Source of the DNA: Kiritimatiellales bacterium
Lineage (GTDB): Bacteria > Verrucomicrobiota > Kiritimatiellia > Kiritimatiellales > Tichowtungiaceae
NCBI GenBank assembly: GCA_028692515.1
Contig: JAQUXG010000129.1
Location: forward strand, 1 to 5,550
DNA: 5,550 bases
Direction: 5' to 3'
Made by a program: the position numbers and the translations under genes. The stretch's first letter is position 1. Each line of letters opens with the position of its first letter. This document shows positions 5,190 through 5,550 of the stretch, piece after piece. Below the pieces are notes generated by a model. That model was not told where the DNA came from and did not search any database. It saw only the letters and a list, made by a program, of their open reading frames with translations.

Positions 5190-5550
5190 TCCGCCGTAAC
5201 ACCAGCCGCCCAGCAGATAAGGCCCGTCCGGCAGAAATTCGCGCAATACTGACACATAGTGAGTGGCCATTTCCGGAATGGTGGAGTGTACCTTGTCCGG
5301 ATCAACCAGTCCGAGCGACTGAAAACCGTAAACCGGCTGATCCGTCGGCAGATTATGAACCAAATTGGAATAGCCCAGCAGGTCGCCGGGTGCGCTGTGC
5401 AACAGGAAGAACGGAGTATGGTTCGCCGCGCCGTCTTTGAGGCAGACCAGCGATTTATATTCCGTGCCTCCGCCGCGCAGACCGACCACTTCCGCCATCT
5501 GTTCGACAGTCGGATACTGAAACAGCTGTGCAACGGTCAGCGACAGACCG
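5187..5550 (-). CDS. Carrier-protein end plus N-terminal half of a thioesterase (partial; NRPS/PKS type), ending at an in-frame TAA
   Basis: The reading frame enters from the right edge, so the true start is outside the window; the ATG at 5498 is internal. The first visible residues (LSLTVAQLFQYPTVEQMAEVV) look like the last helix of an acyl/peptidyl carrier protein. After a short linker the thioesterase begins: PFFLLHSAPGDLLGYSNLV with the oxyanion-type segment, VYGFQSLGL, then the nucleophile elbow GGWCYGG, with TGT (5199-5201) giving Cys where Ser is usual. Thioesterase domains release the finished product from the assembly line by hydrolysis or cyclisation. Two codons after the active-site YG comes TAA (5187-5189), and homology continues in the same frame. 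The parent protein could be a multimodular NRPS, a PKS or a hybrid; the window does not show which. The gene is interrupted as written. Confidence 0.82.
   Translation of the reverse strand, partial: GLSLTVAQLFQYPTVEQMAEVVGLRGGGTEYKSLVCLKDGAANHTPFFLLHSAPGDLLGYSNLVHNLPTDQPVYGFQSLGLVDPDKVHSTIPEMATHYVSVLREFLPDGPYLLGGWCYGG

Noticed and set aside
5159..5533. An alternative open frame across the thioesterase break, suggesting a frameshift
   Set aside because: Its translation shows no family similarity. The homologous frame is identical on both sides of the TAA, so no frameshift is needed.

Overview
All six genes lie on the minus strand and are packed tightly. Read in the direction of transcription (right to left), the window holds: the 3' end of a carrier-protein/thioesterase gene from an NRPS- or PKS-type assembly line, nadD (NAD biosynthesis), rsfS (ribosomal silencing factor), yjbQ (UPF0047 family), priA (primosomal helicase) and an OsmC-family peroxidase-like gene. 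The organism cannot be named from sequence alone. The moderately high GC, the nadD-rsfS pair, short interspersed palindromes and a Lys/Ala/Pro-rich tail on RsfS would fit an environmental Gram-negative. A PVC-group lineage such as Kiritimatiellota is my impression from the repeat style, not a demonstrated assignment.

Right part (4668-5550): the end of a carrier protein followed by an alpha/beta-hydrolase thioesterase. The reading frame is intact except for one in-frame TAA at 5187-5189, directly after the active-site motif. That motif has Cys where most family members have Ser. Thirteen bases further on, nadD (4034-4654) begins. Between nadD and rsfS is a long imperfect hairpin (3961-4031) made of inverted arms with 9-base periodicity. 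rsfS (3360-3923) overlaps yjbQ (2947-3363) by a 4-base GTGA overlap, which suggests translational coupling. A likely intrinsic terminator (2924-2948) follows yjbQ, so priA probably starts a separate transcript.

Left part: priA (557-2884) has all the expected helicase and zinc-binding motifs. It carries a 78-bp REP-doublet (REPIN-like) element inserted in frame at codons 121-146, and a second copy of the same family (485-560) abuts its 3' end and supplies its stop codon. The last gene is an OsmC-like protein (13-447) with a strong ribosome binding site.

The most notable signals are not the housekeeping genes but the sequence laid over them: (1) two GTAG-hairpin REPIN elements, one translated inside PriA and one terminating it; (2) a strand-biased 8-mer, CATTGGAA on the plus strand, found six times and in three cases forming a palindrome with TTCCAA or a close variant; (3) the nonsense codon inside a Cys-type thioesterase; (4) a histone-H1-like tail on RsfS. 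I see no CRISPR array, tRNA, rRNA or transposase gene, and no stretch of 300 bases without a gene.
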